NCBI RefSeq assembly: GCF_000024625.1
Contig: NC_013407.1
Location: forward strand, 186,001 to 250,000
Source of the DNA: Methanocaldococcus vulcanius M7
GTDB lineage: Archaea; AGJL01; Methanococci; Methanococcales; Methanocaldococcaceae
Reading direction: 5' to 3'
Length of the DNA: 64,000 nt
Shown here: positions 18,641 through 29,832 of the stretch, piece after piece
Numbering within the stretch: position 1 is the stretch's first letter
Layout of the letters: each line of letters begins with the position of its first letter
Notes under the pieces: model-generated
What the model was told of the DNA's origin: nothing
What the model saw: only the letters and a program-made list of their open reading frames with translations
Databases searched by the model: none
Program-made: the position numbers and the translations under genes

Positions 18641-19642
18641 GTGAAGTATTTGTTTGATTTAGAAACAGAACGAGTTATAAAAACCATAGAAGAAATATTA
18701 AATAAAAAGAAAACAGAAAAAAATAATGAGTCAGTAAAAGTAGTATTTCAAGCACCTGAGGGTTTAAAACTCGCGGTTGAAAAAGAGATTGAAAAGATGG
18801 AAGAATATTTTAAAGGAGAGGATGTTGAGTTCTATCTGTGGGGCAATTCATGCTTTGGAGCATGTGATTTAATAGACGATCATGTAGAGAAATTAAATAT
18901 TGATCTTATAGTTCACTATGGCCATGAGAGATTAAGTTATGCAATACCAAAACTAAAAACGCTTTTTATTCCAGCATATCATATATTTAGCAGAGAAGAG
19001 AAAAAAGATATATTAGACAAACTAAATGAATTTATAAAAAATTTAGAAAAAGAAGGAAGACATGTCTCAATAGCCACAACCATACAATATAAAGAACTAC
19101 TAAAAGACCTCAATCCAAGTATAATTTTAGGATGCAGAGGAAATATTAAAGAGGGAACAGTAATTTTATACGTAGGAACTGGAAGATTTCATCCTTTAAT
19201 GCTTTCATACAAGTATCAAAAAGAGGTTTTTATATTCAACCCAGTATCAAAATGTTTTGATAAAATTGTAGAGGAGGAAATAAAAAGATTTATAAAAAAG
19301 AGGATTGCTTCAATATCCAAACTAATGCTTAAACATCCAAAAAAAGTGGGAGTTGTTCTCTCCACGAAAAAAGGACAGTGTAGAAAAAAAGTGTTTAAAG
19401 AAATCATAACCCTACTTAAAGATAACAATATTCCTTATTTACCGATACTCATGGACAATATCTCTCCTGAATTATTGTTTTATGATGTTGACTGCTATAT
19501 AATCGTTGCATGTCCGAGAATCGTTTTAGATGATCATATATTATATAAAAAGCCAATTTACACCCCAGAAGAGTTTAAACTATTTCTCCAAAATCGATTA
19601 GAATATCAATTTGATGAGATTAAAGAGAGCGATTTTTATTAA
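18641..19642 (+). CDS. dph2: Diphthamide synthase radical enzyme Dph2
   Basis: Archaeal Dph2 transfers the 3-amino-3-carboxypropyl group of SAM to a histidine of elongation factor 2, the first step of diphthamide synthesis. It uses a non-classical radical mechanism with a [4Fe-4S] cluster held by three distant cysteines. Here these are most likely in GNSCFGACD, ILGCRGNIKEG and IIVACPRIVLDD, one per repeated domain. The protein is 333 residues from GTG 18641; a TTG at 18650, five bases after GGTGA, is an equally good start. Its TAA shares the four bases TTAA (19639-19642) with the stop of the convergent zinc ribbon gene. Confidence 0.93.
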   Translation: MKYLFDLETERVIKTIEEILNKKKTEKNNESVKVVFQAPEGLKLAVEKEIEKMEEYFKGEDVEFYLWGNSCFGACDLIDDHVEKLNIDLIVHYGHERLSYAIPKLKTLFIPAYHIFSREEKKDILDKLNEFIKNLEKEGRHVSIATTIQYKELLKDLNPSIILGCRGNIKEGTVILYVGTGRFHPLMLSYKYQKEVFIFNPVSKCFDKIVEEEIKRFIKKRIASISKLMLKHPKKVGVVLSTKKGQCRKKVFKEIITLLKDNNIPYLPILMDNISPELLFYDVDCYIIVACPRIVLDDHILYKKPIYTPEEFKLFLQNRLEYQFDEIKESDFY

Positions 19643-19935
19643 CAAAATGTCCTGTTCGTTGCGGGAAGAGCCAGTATCTTACCACAGTGAGGACAGTTAA
19701 TAACTACCTCCTCATTTTTATAGTATGCTTTAAATGGTTTTTCACAGTAAGGGCAGAGATATATCCTCCCCCCGGTTTCTTTACACTCTCCAACTTCTCC
19801 AACAGTAGGATACCTTTCAAAGGTAATCTCACTATCTTTATTTTGATATTTAAAAAATTTCTTTACCATTCTTAAATACATATTCACTGCTTCTTCGTTT
19901 ATACAATCCTTTCCGCAGTAGGGACAAGAGTGCAT
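19639..19935 (-). CDS. Small zinc-ribbon protein of unknown function
   Basis: This 98-residue protein has three cysteine pairs and triplets. CPYCGKDC opens the protein, CPYCEKPF lies near residue 58 and CPHCGKIL near residue 81, so one or two zinc ribbons are expected. Between them is a charged stretch (MVKKFFKYQNKDSEITFERYP, split across two helices). A nucleic-acid or protein-docking role is typical of such archaeal proteins, but none can be assigned. GGTGA lies four bases before the ATG at 19935. It is divergent from the NYN protein gene. Confidence 0.8.
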   Translation of the reverse strand: MHSCPYCGKDCINEEAVNMYLRMVKKFFKYQNKDSEITFERYPTVGEVGECKETGGRIYLCPYCEKPFKAYYKNEEVVINCPHCGKILALPATNRTFC

Positions 19936-20075
19936 ATGATCACCTCTCAGTGGGCATATATTTTATACTATCAAAACCAAACTATTAAATTACTACGCTT
20001 TGCTATTATAAATATATTCTGTTTCGAAGAGTAGTGTTTGTTAATTATTTTCCATTAATAGTGTTTGGTGAAATT

Positions 20076-20684
20076 ATGTGGAAAAAATTGGAGAATTTAA
20101 CAAGTAAAATTTATGAAAAGGCGGTTAGGAGGAAGGGGGAACATAGGATTGCACTGTTAATAGATGGACCTAATATGCTAAGAAAAGAGTTTAATATTGA
20201 TTTGGATAAAATAAGAGAAGTGTTAAATGAATTTGGAGATATTGTAATTGGAAGAGTTTATTTAAATCAATATGCCTCAGACAAGTTGATAGAGGCAGTG
20301 ATTAATCAAGGTTTTGAGCCGAAAATATCTGCTGGAGATGTGGATGTTGAGATGGCTGTCGATGCAACAGAGTTGGTTTTTAACCCCAATATTGATACCA
20401 TTGCCTACGTAACGAGAGATGCTGATTTTCTACCTGCAATAAGGAAGGCAAAAGAAAGGGGAAAGAAGGTTATAGTTATTGGGGCTGAGCCGGGATTTTC
20501 AACCGCTCTACAAAATATTGCCGACTATGTTATAAAAATAGGAGAAGAATTCCAATTAGACAAGGAAAAATTAGAAAAAAAGAAAAAGAACAAATTTTTA
20601 AAAGTAGAGGAGAAGCATAAAGATAACAATGGAAAAAATGAAAAAGAAAATGAAAATAATAAAGAAAGAACTAATACAACTTAA
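20076..20684 (+). CDS. NYN-domain (LabA/DUF88-like) predicted RNase
   Basis: This 202-residue protein has a PIN-like NYN domain covering about residues 20-160. The acidic residues that would coordinate magnesium are in [19 protein letters not shown] and [12 protein letters not shown], and all appear intact. NYN proteins are predicted RNases that act in RNA processing. The last 40 residues are a low-complexity tail of Lys, Glu and Asn, probably disordered and RNA-contacting. The ATG at 20076 follows GGTGA by four bases; the GTG at 20034 has no site. Confidence 0.87.
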   Translation: MWKKLENLTSKIYEKAVRRKGEHRIALLIDGPNMLRKEFNIDLDKIREVLNEFGDIVIGRVYLNQYASDKLIEAVINQGFEPKISAGDVDVEMAVDATELVFNPNIDTIAYVTRDADFLPAIRKAKERGKKVIVIGAEPGFSTALQNIADYVIKIGEEFQLDKEKLEKKKKNKFLKVEEKHKDNNGKNEKENENNKERTNTT

Positions 20685-20846
20685 TAAACCCTATAATAGC
20701 ACAAAAAATTAAAGATATTAAAGATAAAAGAATACACAAAAATTTACTAAAACTACTTTGACATGATATATGATATATTATATGATGTTCGTTTATTTTT
20801 ATCTTTTATGTTCTTTTATATTTTTATATTATATTTTTATTTTTTA

Positions 20847-21443
20847 TTATTTTATACCCAAAACCTTTCTAAGCACTGTTGATGTTGCAAATGAACAGAG
20901 AATATACCAACCAAGCCATCCCAGTGCAGAATTTGAGACAATTTTGAATCCTCCTTTGTATATAAGAGATCCAAGCCAATGCCAGAAGTTTATAAACAGG
21001 ATTTTTGAGAGTATCGTCGGTAAATACACCACTACTCCATTCCATCCGGGATTTAACTCCTGATAGATACCTCCAAATCCATAAACATGTCTCAAATAAA
21101 TGAATATCAATATTATCGGCACCCATGTATAGACCATAGGTTTTAAACTCATTTTCATCAATTCTGCATTCAACTGCATCATTTTTTGCTGTTCCTCTTG
21201 GAGTTTTTGCATCATTTCTGGATTTTTAGACATTTTTTTGAATTTTACCTGATACTCTTGAATCTCTCTTTTTAATTCAGCAACCCTTTCCTGATCAACA
21301 AGTAATTTTGTAGCAAGGTTTATGATCAATGAGACGATTATTGCAATAACTAAAATCGCTAACGCAGGATGCATAACCTTAATGATCGGCATAAAAATTG
21401 CATCAAGCGTTTTGTAATACAGATCAAAGATCGAGCCAAACAT
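20847..21443 (-). CDS. Ylp1 / DUF106 membrane insertase (YidC/EMC3/TMCO1 relative)
   Basis: This 198-residue protein of the archaeal DUF106 family is a structural relative of YidC, EMC3 and TMCO1 that contacts ribosomes and inserts membrane proteins. It has an N-terminal membrane helix ([22 protein letters not shown]), a cytoplasmic coiled coil ([13 protein letters not shown]... with methionine-rich [21 protein letters not shown]), and two or three C-terminal membrane helices. The ATG at 21443 follows GGTGA by four bases. It is the last gene of the cluster SecY-AdkA-Ylp1, which fits a role beside the translocon. Confidence 0.93.
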   Translation of the reverse strand: MFGSIFDLYYKTLDAIFMPIIKVMHPALAILVIAIIVSLIINLATKLLVDQERVAELKREIQEYQVKFKKMSKNPEMMQKLQEEQQKMMQLNAELMKMSLKPMVYTWVPIILIFIYLRHVYGFGGIYQELNPGWNGVVVYLPTILSKILFINFWHWLGSLIYKGGFKIVSNSALGWLGWYILCSFATSTVLRKVLGIK

Positions 21444-21578
21444 CTACTCACCTTTAAATAAAAATTTTTAAATTTGCATAAACGCTAATTATAAAAGTTT
21501 ATAGATATTAAAAGGTTATTAAACTTAATTTAATAAAAATTAATATTTATTAATGTTTTATTAGTTATTTTATAATTT

Positions 21579-22160
<582 letters not shown>

Positions 22161-22279
22161 TCATCACCCCAAAATCTTTGATTCTCTTTTTAAATAAAAT
22201 TTTTAATACTTTTTTAACCTTGTTTAATCATTCTTAAACTATTTCTATCTTAATTATTTTTATTTTTTTTATATTCTTT

Positions 22280-23602
22280 TTACTTATTTAATAGTTTTGC
22301 TATGGTTGGGTGCAACTCACTTACTTTTTCTTTTAATAGTTGCTCATACATTCTATAAACGATAGAAACCGTTAATAAGACCCCAGTTCCTCCTCCTAAT
22401 GCACCTATAAAGTTCGCGATGGTTGCCAAGAAACCGACGAAGGCAGAGCTCATTACAGTTAAAGGAGGGATGTATCTTTTTAATCTATGCTCTATTGCTT
22501 TTTCACTTTTTCTAAATCCTTTAATTGCCATATTTAAAGATCCTATCCTCTTAGCCATACTCTTTGGATCCAGCCCCGTTGTTTCTACCCAGAACATCCC
22601 AAACACTACACACGTAATAATCATTGCAATCATGTAAATGATCGCATGTATTGGATCTGAGACAATACTTGACAACCCATACGGTGTGGAGAGATAGTAT
22701 GCGATCCCGTCTATTGGTCTCCCACCTTCATAGTGTCCCAGTATTGGAACTCCTGCCCTATAAAGGGCTAATCCCCAAAGTTGAACGTTAGCAAATAATG
22801 CAGATGCCAATATAACAGGGATGTTTGATGTGTAAACAAATTTTATAGGATATTTTCCTACCGCTCCCTTAATCCTTCCATGGGCTAATGGAATTTCAAC
22901 TCTCATACACTCTGCATATACAACCATTAGGAAGACAATTATTGTTCCGATTATAGGGGCGATGTACTCTATATTAGGTGCTCCTTCAATTAGAGATCCT
23001 AAGAACTTCCATAGATAACCTTCTGGACCAAAAGCCCCCACGAATATGGTTTGAGAGACACCTGCGGCAATAAACAATCCAATTCCTGAACCAATTCCAT
23101 ATTTTGAAACAATTTCATCCAAGTAGATCAGTATTATAGATCCAAATGCTATTTGTAGAACTACTAAAAGTGCTAACAGTGGTGTTAATGCTCCAAAGGC
23201 ACCTGCTCCAACGAATAGAACTGCTTCTACAAAACACATTATTATTGAGAGGAGTTTTTGACATCCTTGGAACAGTGCCCTATTTTCAGGAATGGAAAGA
23301 TCCATCTGTATTAATCCAGATCCCACCAACAACTGCATTATTATTCCAGCAGTGACTATTGGCCCAATACCGAGCGTTATCAGTGTTCCGATTCTTGATG
23401 CGGTTATTGTTTGCCAAAATTCGAATATTGCAGGAATTTGCGCCCCTGCTGTATATACATCAATACATCCCATAATAAAATAAAGGATCAGAACTATACC
23501 CGTCCATTTTAGTCGCTCTTTGAATGGGATCTCTCTAACAGGCAACTCAACTTCCGGAATTTTTTCCAGTATTGGAATTAATTTTCTCATAAAATTTTCC
23601 AA
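22280..23602 (-). CDS. secY: Preprotein translocase subunit SecY
   Basis: SecY is the channel subunit of the protein-conducting translocon in the cytoplasmic membrane. The 440-residue protein has ten hydrophobic segments. The plug-region sequence RIGTLITLGIGPIVTAGIIMQLL follows the first helices, and the long cytoplasmic loop with RIKGAVGKYPIKFVYTSNIPVILA before helix 7 docks the ribosome. It starts at TTG 23602, four bases after GGTGA; an ATG five codons inside is the alternative. It follows rpl15 after an unusually long 280-bp gap of A+T-rich sequence, which may contain an extra promoter. Confidence 0.97.
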   Translation of the reverse strand: MENFMRKLIPILEKIPEVELPVREIPFKERLKWTGIVLILYFIMGCIDVYTAGAQIPAIFEFWQTITASRIGTLITLGIGPIVTAGIIMQLLVGSGLIQMDLSIPENRALFQGCQKLLSIIMCFVEAVLFVGAGAFGALTPLLALLVVLQIAFGSIILIYLDEIVSKYGIGSGIGLFIAAGVSQTIFVGAFGPEGYLWKFLGSLIEGAPNIEYIAPIIGTIIVFLMVVYAECMRVEIPLAHGRIKGAVGKYPIKFVYTSNIPVILASALFANVQLWGLALYRAGVPILGHYEGGRPIDGIAYYLSTPYGLSSIVSDPIHAIIYMIAMIITCVVFGMFWVETTGLDPKSMAKRIGSLNMAIKGFRKSEKAIEHRLKRYIPPLTVMSSAFVGFLATIANFIGALGGGTGVLLTVSIVYRMYEQLLKEKVSELHPTIAKLLNK

Positions 23603-23882
23603 GGTATCACCTTTTTATGTTTGGGCATTTGATCGGGATAATTTTTTAAGTTAGTAGTTTGTAGTATAAATTTTTAGTGAATTAAGATCACAAAATAAAA
23701 ACAACATATTTACAAATTTGACATTTATAAATTTGAGAGTATTGTATAAAAAATATGATTGTAAATTGTTCTTTAAATTCTCTATATTTAGATAATCTAA
23801 TAAAATAGTTCTTTCTATATTTTCATAAAACGTGCCAAGATCAAATTCAAAAATTAAAAATAAAAAAAGAATAATTAATAAA

Positions 23883-24314
23883 TTAGAGCTCAACAACCTC
23901 TCCACCTACTTCCTCGATCTTCATTCTGGCTTTTTCTGAAACTTCAACTGCTTTAACGATCATTGGGATGGTTATTTTACCTTTTCCTAAGACCTTTTCA
24001 TAACCTAACTCTACCACATCGACCACAAACTTGTCTCCTTCTTTTTCGAACATCTCTGGGTTTTTCAATATCATCTCTTCAAGATCTCCTACGTTTATTG
24101 TTTCTAACTCTTTTACTAACTTTGGATGTCTCTTAAACCCATATTTTCCAAAGTAGTCGGGGCAATTTTTAATAATCCATGTCCATTTATGTTTTAATCC
24201 ACCAGCCATTCCTCTTCCTCCCTTATTTCCAGCTCCTCTCCTTTTTTTATGACTTCCTCCTCCGCAAGTTCTTGATCCTCTAATCTTTTTTACTTTTCTT
24301 TTCTTTCTAATCAT
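23883..24314 (-). CDS. rpl15: Ribosomal protein L15 (uL15)
   Basis: This is a 143-residue 50S protein. The N-terminal glycine- and arginine-rich extension (RGSRTCGGGSHKKRRGAGNKGGRG) penetrates rRNA, and the C-terminal domain ends VSEKARMKIEEVGGEVVEL, both standard for archaeal L15. It is tightly coupled to the L30 gene (15-bp gap). The gene order S5-L30-L15-SecY matches the universal spc-like cluster. Confidence 0.97.
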   Translation of the reverse strand: MIRKKRKVKKIRGSRTCGGGSHKKRRGAGNKGGRGMAGGLKHKWTWIIKNCPDYFGKYGFKRHPKLVKELETINVGDLEEMILKNPEMFEKEGDKFVVDVVELGYEKVLGKGKITIPMIVKAVEVSEKARMKIEEVGGEVVEL

Positions 24315-24329
24315 ATTTGATCACCTTCC

Positions 24330-24794
24330 TTACATCATTTTTTCTAATAATTCGTTGATTTTTTCTCCTCTATATCCTAAAGCTCCTCCTATACTAAATG
24401 GTTTTTTAATACCTCCTCTTTCGAATCCTTTCTTAGGAGGATGTAATCTAAACACTGGCTTTAATGGTGTTTCTTTTAATTTTATTTCTCCATTTATAAT
24501 TTTTTCAGCTAAGTCCTCAACGTTCATTCCTGTTAACTCTTTTATTAATTCTTCATTTACTCTTTTGTTTCCTGGTAATCTTCCTCTCTTTAAAATAAGT
24601 TTGATTAGAGTATCTTTATCAATTTCTCCATAGGTTACGTAGTCCTTAACTTTTTGTATCATTCCTTTAAATGTTTCTGTTTCGGGGACAATTACACAGT
24701 GATTTACTTTATTTAATCTTAGCATTTTTAATGTGTCTGCAATATCTCTCCTTACTCCGATTCTCCCTCTTATCCTAACAACAGCATACGCCAT
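24330..24794 (-). CDS. rpl30: Ribosomal protein L30 (uL30)
   Basis: This is a 154-residue archaeal/eukaryotic-type L30, longer than the bacterial form by a C-terminal domain of about 90 residues ([17 protein letters not shown]..., [19 protein letters not shown]). The ATG at 24794 lies four bases after GGTGAT. The two extra codons that precede it in the open frame fall in the binding site, so translation from 24803 is unlikely. Confidence 0.97.
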   Translation of the reverse strand: MAYAVVRIRGRIGVRRDIADTLKMLRLNKVNHCVIVPETETFKGMIQKVKDYVTYGEIDKDTLIKLILKRGRLPGNKRVNEELIKELTGMNVEDLAEKIINGEIKLKETPLKPVFRLHPPKKGFERGGIKKPFSIGGALGYRGEKINELLEKMM

Positions 24795-24891
24795 GTTGAT
24801 CACCTTAAATATTATAATACGTATATAATGTTAAAATAACATTCAACGAAAAATCCTCTTTTTCATGAAAAACAAAATATTAATTGTAGAA

Positions 24892-25545
24892 TTATAAAAC
24901 CCTTCCTTCAAGAACCCCTAATTTCTCCTTGTGTTTTTCCATAACTCTCGTAAAGTTCAAACTCTTTAATGCCTCAAATGTAGCCATTGCGAAGTTGTAA
25001 GTGGTTCTTGTTTCTCCAAATGTTTTCGTCCACACATCTTTAATTCCAGCTAAACTAAGAACCGCCTTAGCGACATCTCCAGCAACTAAACCAACTCCCT
25101 TAGGAGCGGGTAGTATCTCTATTGCAGTACTTCCACACTTTCCATAACCCTTATATGGAATTGAGTGGGGTGTTCCACAACCACACTCCCAAGAACCACA
25201 ACCTCTTTTAACTCTTATAATATTTTTCTTTGCTTGGGCTATTGCCTTTCTTATTGCTGGCCCAACTTCTTTCGCTTTACCTTTTCCAACTCCAACGTAT
25301 CCGTTCTTGTTTCCAACAACAACAGTAGCTCTAAATCTTGCTCTTCTACCTGATTTGTGCATTCTTTGGACTAATTTAACGTCTAAAACTTTCTCTTCTA
25401 AGTCGGGTAATAAAGCATCTACTATTTCCGGTTCTAAAATTGGCAAGTTGTTATCTAATATATAATCAATATCTGTTATTTGCCCTTCTTTAACCATTCT
25501 TCCAACGGTAGTTTTTGGTTCCCACTCTTCTATGTTGAATCTCAT
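24892..25545 (-). CDS. rps5: Ribosomal protein S5 (uS5)
   Basis: This is a 217-residue 30S protein with the double-stranded RNA-binding-like N-terminal domain ([35 protein letters not shown], in two parts). The C-terminal domain contains [25 protein letters not shown]. It carries an archaeal insert with three cysteines ([10 protein letters not shown]) near residue 115. GGTGA lies five bases before the ATG at 25545. Confidence 0.97.
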   Translation of the reverse strand: MRFNIEEWEPKTTVGRMVKEGQITDIDYILDNNLPILEPEIVDALLPDLEEKVLDVKLVQRMHKSGRRARFRATVVVGNKNGYVGVGKGKAKEVGPAIRKAIAQAKKNIIRVKRGCGSWECGCGTPHSIPYKGYGKCGSTAIEILPAPKGVGLVAGDVAKAVLSLAGIKDVWTKTFGETRTTYNFAMATFEALKSLNFTRVMEKHKEKLGVLEGRVL

Positions 25546-25554
25546 TGTCTCACC

Positions 25555-26142
25555 TTAAAACATACTATCAATTTTTGCCTTTATTTCATCGAAGTGTTCT
25601 GGCAATTTTTCTGGCTCTAATCCTTTTTCTAAATACTTTGAAAATTGTTTTTTGTATCTTTCTTCATCTTCCTCTTTTAACATTTCAGCATAGGCCTTTA
25701 TGTGTTCTCCTCTTATCCTATCTTCTGGTGGTAGGGATTCATCTCCATGAGGAATTTCTAATCCTGCATCTATGGCTCCTTTTAATATTGCAAAGATTGC
25801 ATTTCCTTTCGTAGCCCTATGTAATCCAATATCTAAAACTGCCTCAGTGTATCCATTTGCTAATGCCTTTTTTCCAAGTAAGTACCCGGTTAGATAAGCA
25901 GAAGGTAAGTTTCCAGTGTGTCCTTTGTATCCGAGTTTTATAAGTTCTCTTGAGTGGGCGGAGACAACAGTTTTATCTCCTTTTTCATCATACAATACAA
26001 TTTGAGCTATACAGTGATTTAATGATTTTCTCGCCACTAATCTTGGTTTTTTTGATAGGAGTAATCTTAATCTTCTTCTATAATCGGTTTTTGCTTCTCT
26101 TCTTCTCCTAAATTTGACCCTATATATTGGACCTTTTGCCAT
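25555..26142 (-). CDS. rpl18: Ribosomal protein L18 (uL18)
   Basis: This 195-residue protein contacts 5S rRNA. The N-terminal basic segment ([21 protein letters not shown]) and the central [20 protein letters not shown] mark the archaeal/eukaryotic L5e-like form, which has a longer C-terminus than bacterial L18. Only nine bases separate it from the S5 gene downstream. Confidence 0.97.
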   Translation of the reverse strand: MAKGPIYRVKFRRRREAKTDYRRRLRLLLSKKPRLVARKSLNHCIAQIVLYDEKGDKTVVSAHSRELIKLGYKGHTGNLPSAYLTGYLLGKKALANGYTEAVLDIGLHRATKGNAIFAILKGAIDAGLEIPHGDESLPPEDRIRGEHIKAYAEMLKEEDEERYKKQFSKYLEKGLEPEKLPEHFDEIKAKIDSMF

Positions 26143-26196
26143 GTTTCCTCACCTTTTAATAAAATTTTGATAATTTAAATCAATTTTATTTAAAAT

Positions 26197-26643
26197 TTAT
26201 TTTAAAAGTTCGTGTTCTTTCATGTATAGGAAGAGGTGGCCTCTGCTTCTGAATGCTCCTCCTTTTGCCATTCTGTAAAGTTTTCTATAAACACTTCTAT
26301 CAATCTTTCCTTCATCTCTTAATTGTTTTAATGTTTTTCTTAATGCCCTAATTGTTGACATCCATTTTTCTTTTGGTGGAGTTCTTGCACCAGCAGCTCC
26401 TCTTCTTGAACCTGGTCCTCTTCTTCTACCTTTTTTCCTTTGCTCTTTCAATTTTTTAACTCTCGCACTACTAATTCCTTTCTTTTGTTTCTTCTTAATA
26501 ACGCCCTCTTTTATTAAGACCCTTATATCGTCCTTTGACATGGCCATTTTTACTCTATCCAACTGTTCAGGATCAATCCATACTCTCTCAATTCCACATT
26601 TTAGGAGTTCAGATGCCATTCTCCTCTGAACAGATACATCCAT
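26197..26643 (-). CDS. rpl19e: Ribosomal protein L19e (eL19)
   Basis: This is a 148-residue archaeal/eukaryotic-specific 50S protein. The diagnostic start DVSVQRRMASELLKCGIERVW is followed by a strongly basic linker (KKKQKKGISSARVKKLKEQ, then RRRGPGSRRG) and a helical C-terminus with FRSRGHLFLYMKEH. It has no bacterial homologue. It lies between L32e and L18, the normal archaeal insertion into the spc-like cluster. Confidence 0.97.
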   Translation of the reverse strand: MDVSVQRRMASELLKCGIERVWIDPEQLDRVKMAMSKDDIRVLIKEGVIKKKQKKGISSARVKKLKEQRKKGRRRGPGSRRGAAGARTPPKEKWMSTIRALRKTLKQLRDEGKIDRSVYRKLYRMAKGGAFRSRGHLFLYMKEHELLK

Positions 26644-26704
26644 AATATCACCTTGTTATTGTAAAAACTGATTAAGGATTTAAGCTCATCTCAAATAAAA
26701 TGTG

Positions 26705-27118
26705 TTATTCTTCCTTTTCTAATGATTTTAAAAGTTCTTCCTGTTTTTCTTGTGAGATGTTTAATATTTTTATCCCGAGTTCTCTTGCTCTTTTAATTAT
26801 CTCAATTTTCTTCCTTTTACCAACAGTTGAAGCAATTCTTGCCCCCTGTGTTTCAGGATTTAATTTTTCTATATCTTTTACATTGTAAACTAATACATCC
26901 TCTAAACCGCAAGGGTGTAAGCCCCTAACTGCCTTTGGACTTCTGTATCCAACCTCTACAATAGCAGGTTTTTCCTTCCACTTTAATCTCATCTTGCTGT
27001 GTCTTCCTTTTGGTTTTCTCCATTTTTCCCCTAATCTTTTATGTCTGTGTGCCTCTTGTCTTATGAAGTCAGGTTTTTTCATTTTTAATTTGAACCTTAA
27101 CCTTAACAATCTGTTCAT
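26705..27118 (-). CDS. rpl32e: Ribosomal protein L32e (eL32)
   Basis: This is a 137-residue archaeal/eukaryotic-specific 50S protein. Recognisable elements are [20 protein letters not shown] near the start, [23 protein letters not shown] in the middle and [22 protein letters not shown] toward the end. GAGGGAGAACC precedes the ATG at 27118. It is transcribed just after L6. Confidence 0.97.
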   Translation of the reverse strand: MNRLLRLRFKLKMKKPDFIRQEAHRHKRLGEKWRKPKGRHSKMRLKWKEKPAIVEVGYRSPKAVRGLHPCGLEDVLVYNVKDIEKLNPETQGARIASTVGKRKKIEIIKRARELGIKILNISQEKQEELLKSLEKEE

Positions 27119-27172
27119 GGTTCTCCCTCAGCATTTTTTCTATTTATTTATCAATTTTCTAATTTTAAATGT

Positions 27173-27724
27173 TTAAATTATTTTTCCTGCTTTCTCTACA
27201 ATGTAAATTCCGTCTTGGAAGACCCTTGGATCTCTTCCTTTGATTCTTGTTGCCTGTTCTATGTTAGCAGCGGTCTGTCCAACTTTTTCTTTGTCTATTC
27301 CGCTAACAATAACATCTTCTCCACTAACTTTAACTTTAACTCCTTCCATTATTTTTGCTCTTCTTGGGTGTTTTTCTCCTAAGAAGTTCTCAATAATAAC
27401 TTCGTTTCCTTTAACACTAACTTTCATTGGGAAGTGGGCATATCTAATTTTTAATTTATAGGTAAAGCCCTCTGTAACTCCTTTTATCATATTGTTAATG
27501 TGTGCCCTTATTGTTCCAATCATTGCTTTGTCTTTTCTTCTTGGGTATTCACAGAAGATAATTACTTCATCCCCTTCTTTTTTAATTTTCACATTGGAAT
27601 GTTCAAATCTTCTTCTTAATTCATTTCCTCCGCTTTTTACTATAACTTCATTATTGTCGTTTACTTCGATTTGAACATTTTCGGGGATCTTTATTCTTTC
27701 TTCAATATAGGCGGCAACTGGCAT
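27173..27724 (-). CDS. rpl6: Ribosomal protein L6 (uL6)
   Basis: This is a 183-residue 50S protein made of two related domains. The first includes [17 protein letters not shown], and the second ends with the conserved rRNA-contact segment [27 protein letters not shown] (two strands) and [27 protein letters not shown] precedes the ATG at 27724 by four bases. Confidence 0.97.
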   Translation of the reverse strand: MPVAAYIEERIKIPENVQIEVNDNNEVIVKSGGNELRRRFEHSNVKIKKEGDEVIIFCEYPRRKDKAMIGTIRAHINNMIKGVTEGFTYKLKIRYAHFPMKVSVKGNEVIIENFLGEKHPRRAKIMEGVKVKVSGEDVIVSGIDKEKVGQTAANIEQATRIKGRDPRVFQDGIYIVEKAGKII

Positions 27725-27835
27725 AAACTCACCTCAAAGATTTAAGTTTTCTAACCGTGTTTTGGTTTATATTTATTATTGTCTATGTTTGGATTTAAGT
27801 AAGTAGTTTAGGATTAATAAGTCGGATCGACCAGA

Positions 27836-28228
27836 TTAGTACACGTAAGCTAATAATCTTCCTCCTAATCCCTTCTTTTTTGCATCTTCATGACTCATAA
27901 CTCCTTGTGTTGTAGAAACAATCAATAAACCAAAATCTCTCGCTGGTAGGTATCTTTTTTCAAACTTCTCATAACCAAATTTTTTAACTGGAAATCTTGG
28001 TTTTATAGCTCCACACTTGTTTATCTTTCCTACTAATTCAACTTTAAAAATTCCTGCTCTTCCGTCTTCTATAAATTCAAACTCTCCTATGTAGCCGTTA
28101 TCTTGCATAACTTTTAAAACTCTTCCGATTAATTTAGAGGCAGGTTTTATATAAACAACTTTCTTACCCACTCTCTCACAGTTAGAGATATGGTTTAACG
28201 CGTTTGCCAGTGGGTCCATTAAACTCAT
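27836..28228 (-). CDS. rps8: Ribosomal protein S8 (uS8)
   Basis: This is a 130-residue protein that binds helix 21 of 16S rRNA. The N-terminal [20 protein letters not shown] and the C-terminal signature [27 protein letters not shown] are clear. In many organisms S8 represses its operon by binding the mRNA; no such site was identified here. The ATG at 28228 follows GGAGGG. Confidence 0.97.
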   Translation of the reverse strand: MSLMDPLANALNHISNCERVGKKVVYIKPASKLIGRVLKVMQDNGYIGEFEFIEDGRAGIFKVELVGKINKCGAIKPRFPVKKFGYEKFEKRYLPARDFGLLIVSTTQGVMSHEDAKKKGLGGRLLAYVY

Positions 28229-28310
28229 GTTTTCCCTCCATTAAGAATTTTTAATACTTTAATATTTGCATTGGTGTTTAGTTTATAGATTGAATAAAAG
28301 TTTTTAGTGT

Positions 28311-28472
28311 TTAGTCCAATTTTTTAAATCCTAACTTGTGAGCTATTTCTCTAAAACACTGTCTACACAAGTTTAATCCATATTTTCTAATTAATCCTGG
28401 CCCAACATGTCCGCATCTCTGACATGGCCTAATCCCATACCCATACTTCTTTTTCCAAGGTTTTTTTGCCAT
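28311..28472 (-). CDS. rps14: Ribosomal protein S14, zinc-binding short form (uS14)
   Basis: This short gene encodes 53 residues. The translation runs from [20 protein letters not shown] to [12 protein letters not shown]. Four cysteines in [10 protein letters not shown] and NLCRQCF (CX2C, 15 residues, CX2C) form the zinc site of the type Z S14 found in archaea. Two ATGs occur back to back; the second, at 28472, lies four bases after GGTGA and gives the canonical MAKK start. Position between L5 and S8 is the universal one. Confidence 0.95.
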   Translation of the reverse strand: MAKKPWKKKYGYGIRPCQRCGHVGPGLIRKYGLNLCRQCFREIAHKLGFKKLD

Positions 28473-28485
28473 CATATCACCTTTT

Positions 28486-29058
28486 TTATTGTGTTTCTTC
28501 CTCTTCCTCTAATAGTAATCTTTCAACTTTGATTCCATAGTTCTTCTCTATAAATTCAATTGCCTCTTCTCTTGTTAATCGATGTCTTCTTGGAATCTTT
28601 GACCTACATCTTTTCTTTCTGAAAACTCTAAATCCTGGCCTTTCTAAGGTAACACAAACGTCCATACCAAAAATACCGATCATAGGATCATACTTTTGTC
28701 CTGGGAAGTCAATATGCTCGTGGATTCCAAATGAAAAGTTCCCATAGTCGTCAAATGAATAATCATAAAGTGTTTTACCTTCTTTTTGAAATGCCTCAAA
28801 TGCTTTTTTCAAAAAGTCCTCTGCTTTTTTTCCTCTTAGAGTAACTTTCAACCCTATTGGTAATTTTTTTCTAATTCCAAATGATGGATTTGTTTGTTTA
28901 GCCCTTGTTCTTATTGGCTTTTGCCCTGTCAGCTCTTCAATAACCTGGGCTCCTTTTGTTAATCGATCTCCACTTTCTCCAACTCCAAAATTAACAACAA
29001 CTTTTCCAATTCTCGGCTTTAACATTGGATTTTTCTCCCACATTTCTTCAAAGCTCAT
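28486..29058 (-). CDS. rpl5: Ribosomal protein L5 (uL5)
   Basis: This 190-residue protein binds 5S rRNA and contacts the P-site tRNA. Conserved parts include [19 protein letters not shown] (written here in part), [20 protein letters not shown], and [16 protein letters not shown]. The tail is acidic ([10 protein letters not shown]). GAGGGAG precedes the ATG at 29058. Confidence 0.97.
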   Translation of the reverse strand: MSFEEMWEKNPMLKPRIGKVVVNFGVGESGDRLTKGAQVIEELTGQKPIRTRAKQTNPSFGIRKKLPIGLKVTLRGKKAEDFLKKAFEAFQKEGKTLYDYSFDDYGNFSFGIHEHIDFPGQKYDPMIGIFGMDVCVTLERPGFRVFRKKRCRSKIPRRHRLTREEAIEFIEKNYGIKVERLLLEEEEETQ

Positions 29059-29088
29059 GTTTCTCCCTCATAAATTTGATGATTTTAA

Positions 29089-29823
29089 TTATAATTTAAT
29101 TATTGGTTCTTCATCTCCAACAACGAAGACGTAGTCCTTAACTGTTTTGAATTTCTCTCCTTCCATGTTTTCTAAGGTAACTATATCTGGGTATATTCCT
29201 CTTCTCTCAATCTCAACGATTTTAGCAAAATCACCGACGTGTTTTCCTCCAGTGATATAAGCTAATTTACCCACTTCAAATGGGATATGTGCTTTAATTT
29301 CTTGTTCTGGAATTGAAATCAGCAAGGTATCTCCTGTTTTATAAACATCCTCTTCTGCCTTTGTAGGATCTGAAACTTTAATAACAACATTCCTCCCATC
29401 GTGTAAATTGAGTTGGATATGTCCTCCTTTAACAACTGTTTTGTTTTTAATTTTACATAATTTTACATCTGGATTTTCTGTTGGTTTTAACTTAACTCTT
29501 CCCTTTCTATCAAACAAAACTCTATAATTCTCATCTGCCTCAGGTAAAGAAACAACGTCCATCAATCCAACTGGAAGCTTTTCTTCTTTTCTAACTCTTC
29601 CATCAACAAAGACCTTTCCCATTTTAATGATTTTCTTTGCTTCTCTTCCGTTATCAGCGTATTTTAACAGATCTCTTACAACTATTAGAAGTGGTAGTGA
29701 TTCACTCATTGGGTGTGCTCCGGGTAAAGGTCTAACTGTAAATTTATGAACCTTTCTTGGTAATTCCCATCTAACTGGAGCTGCTAATCTTTTTAGATGT
29801 CTTTTTGGACCTTTTTTTGCCAT
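29089..29823 (-). CDS. rps4e: Ribosomal protein S4e (eS4)
   Basis: This is a 244-residue archaeal/eukaryotic-specific 30S protein. The N-terminal GPKRHLKRLAAPVRWELPRK leads into an S4-like RNA-binding domain (PLLIVVRDLLKYADNGREAK), then a central domain and a KOW-type motif (GKLAYITGGKHVGDFAKI). It lies between L24 and L5, the standard archaeal insertion. Confidence 0.97.
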   Translation of the reverse strand: MAKKGPKRHLKRLAAPVRWELPRKVHKFTVRPLPGAHPMSESLPLLIVVRDLLKYADNGREAKKIIKMGKVFVDGRVRKEEKLPVGLMDVVSLPEADENYRVLFDRKGRVKLKPTENPDVKLCKIKNKTVVKGGHIQLNLHDGRNVVIKVSDPTKAEEDVYKTGDTLLISIPEQEIKAHIPFEVGKLAYITGGKHVGDFAKIVEIERRGIYPDIVTLENMEGEKFKTVKDYVFVVGDEEPIIKL

Positions 29824-29832
29824 CCTTTCACC

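Noticed and set aside
23651-23905. 84-residue frame that starts in the last codons of the L15 gene and fills the gap to secY
   Set aside because: The start lies inside the L15 coding region with no binding site. The protein is a mix of Leu, Asn and Phe as expected for A+T-rich noncoding DNA.
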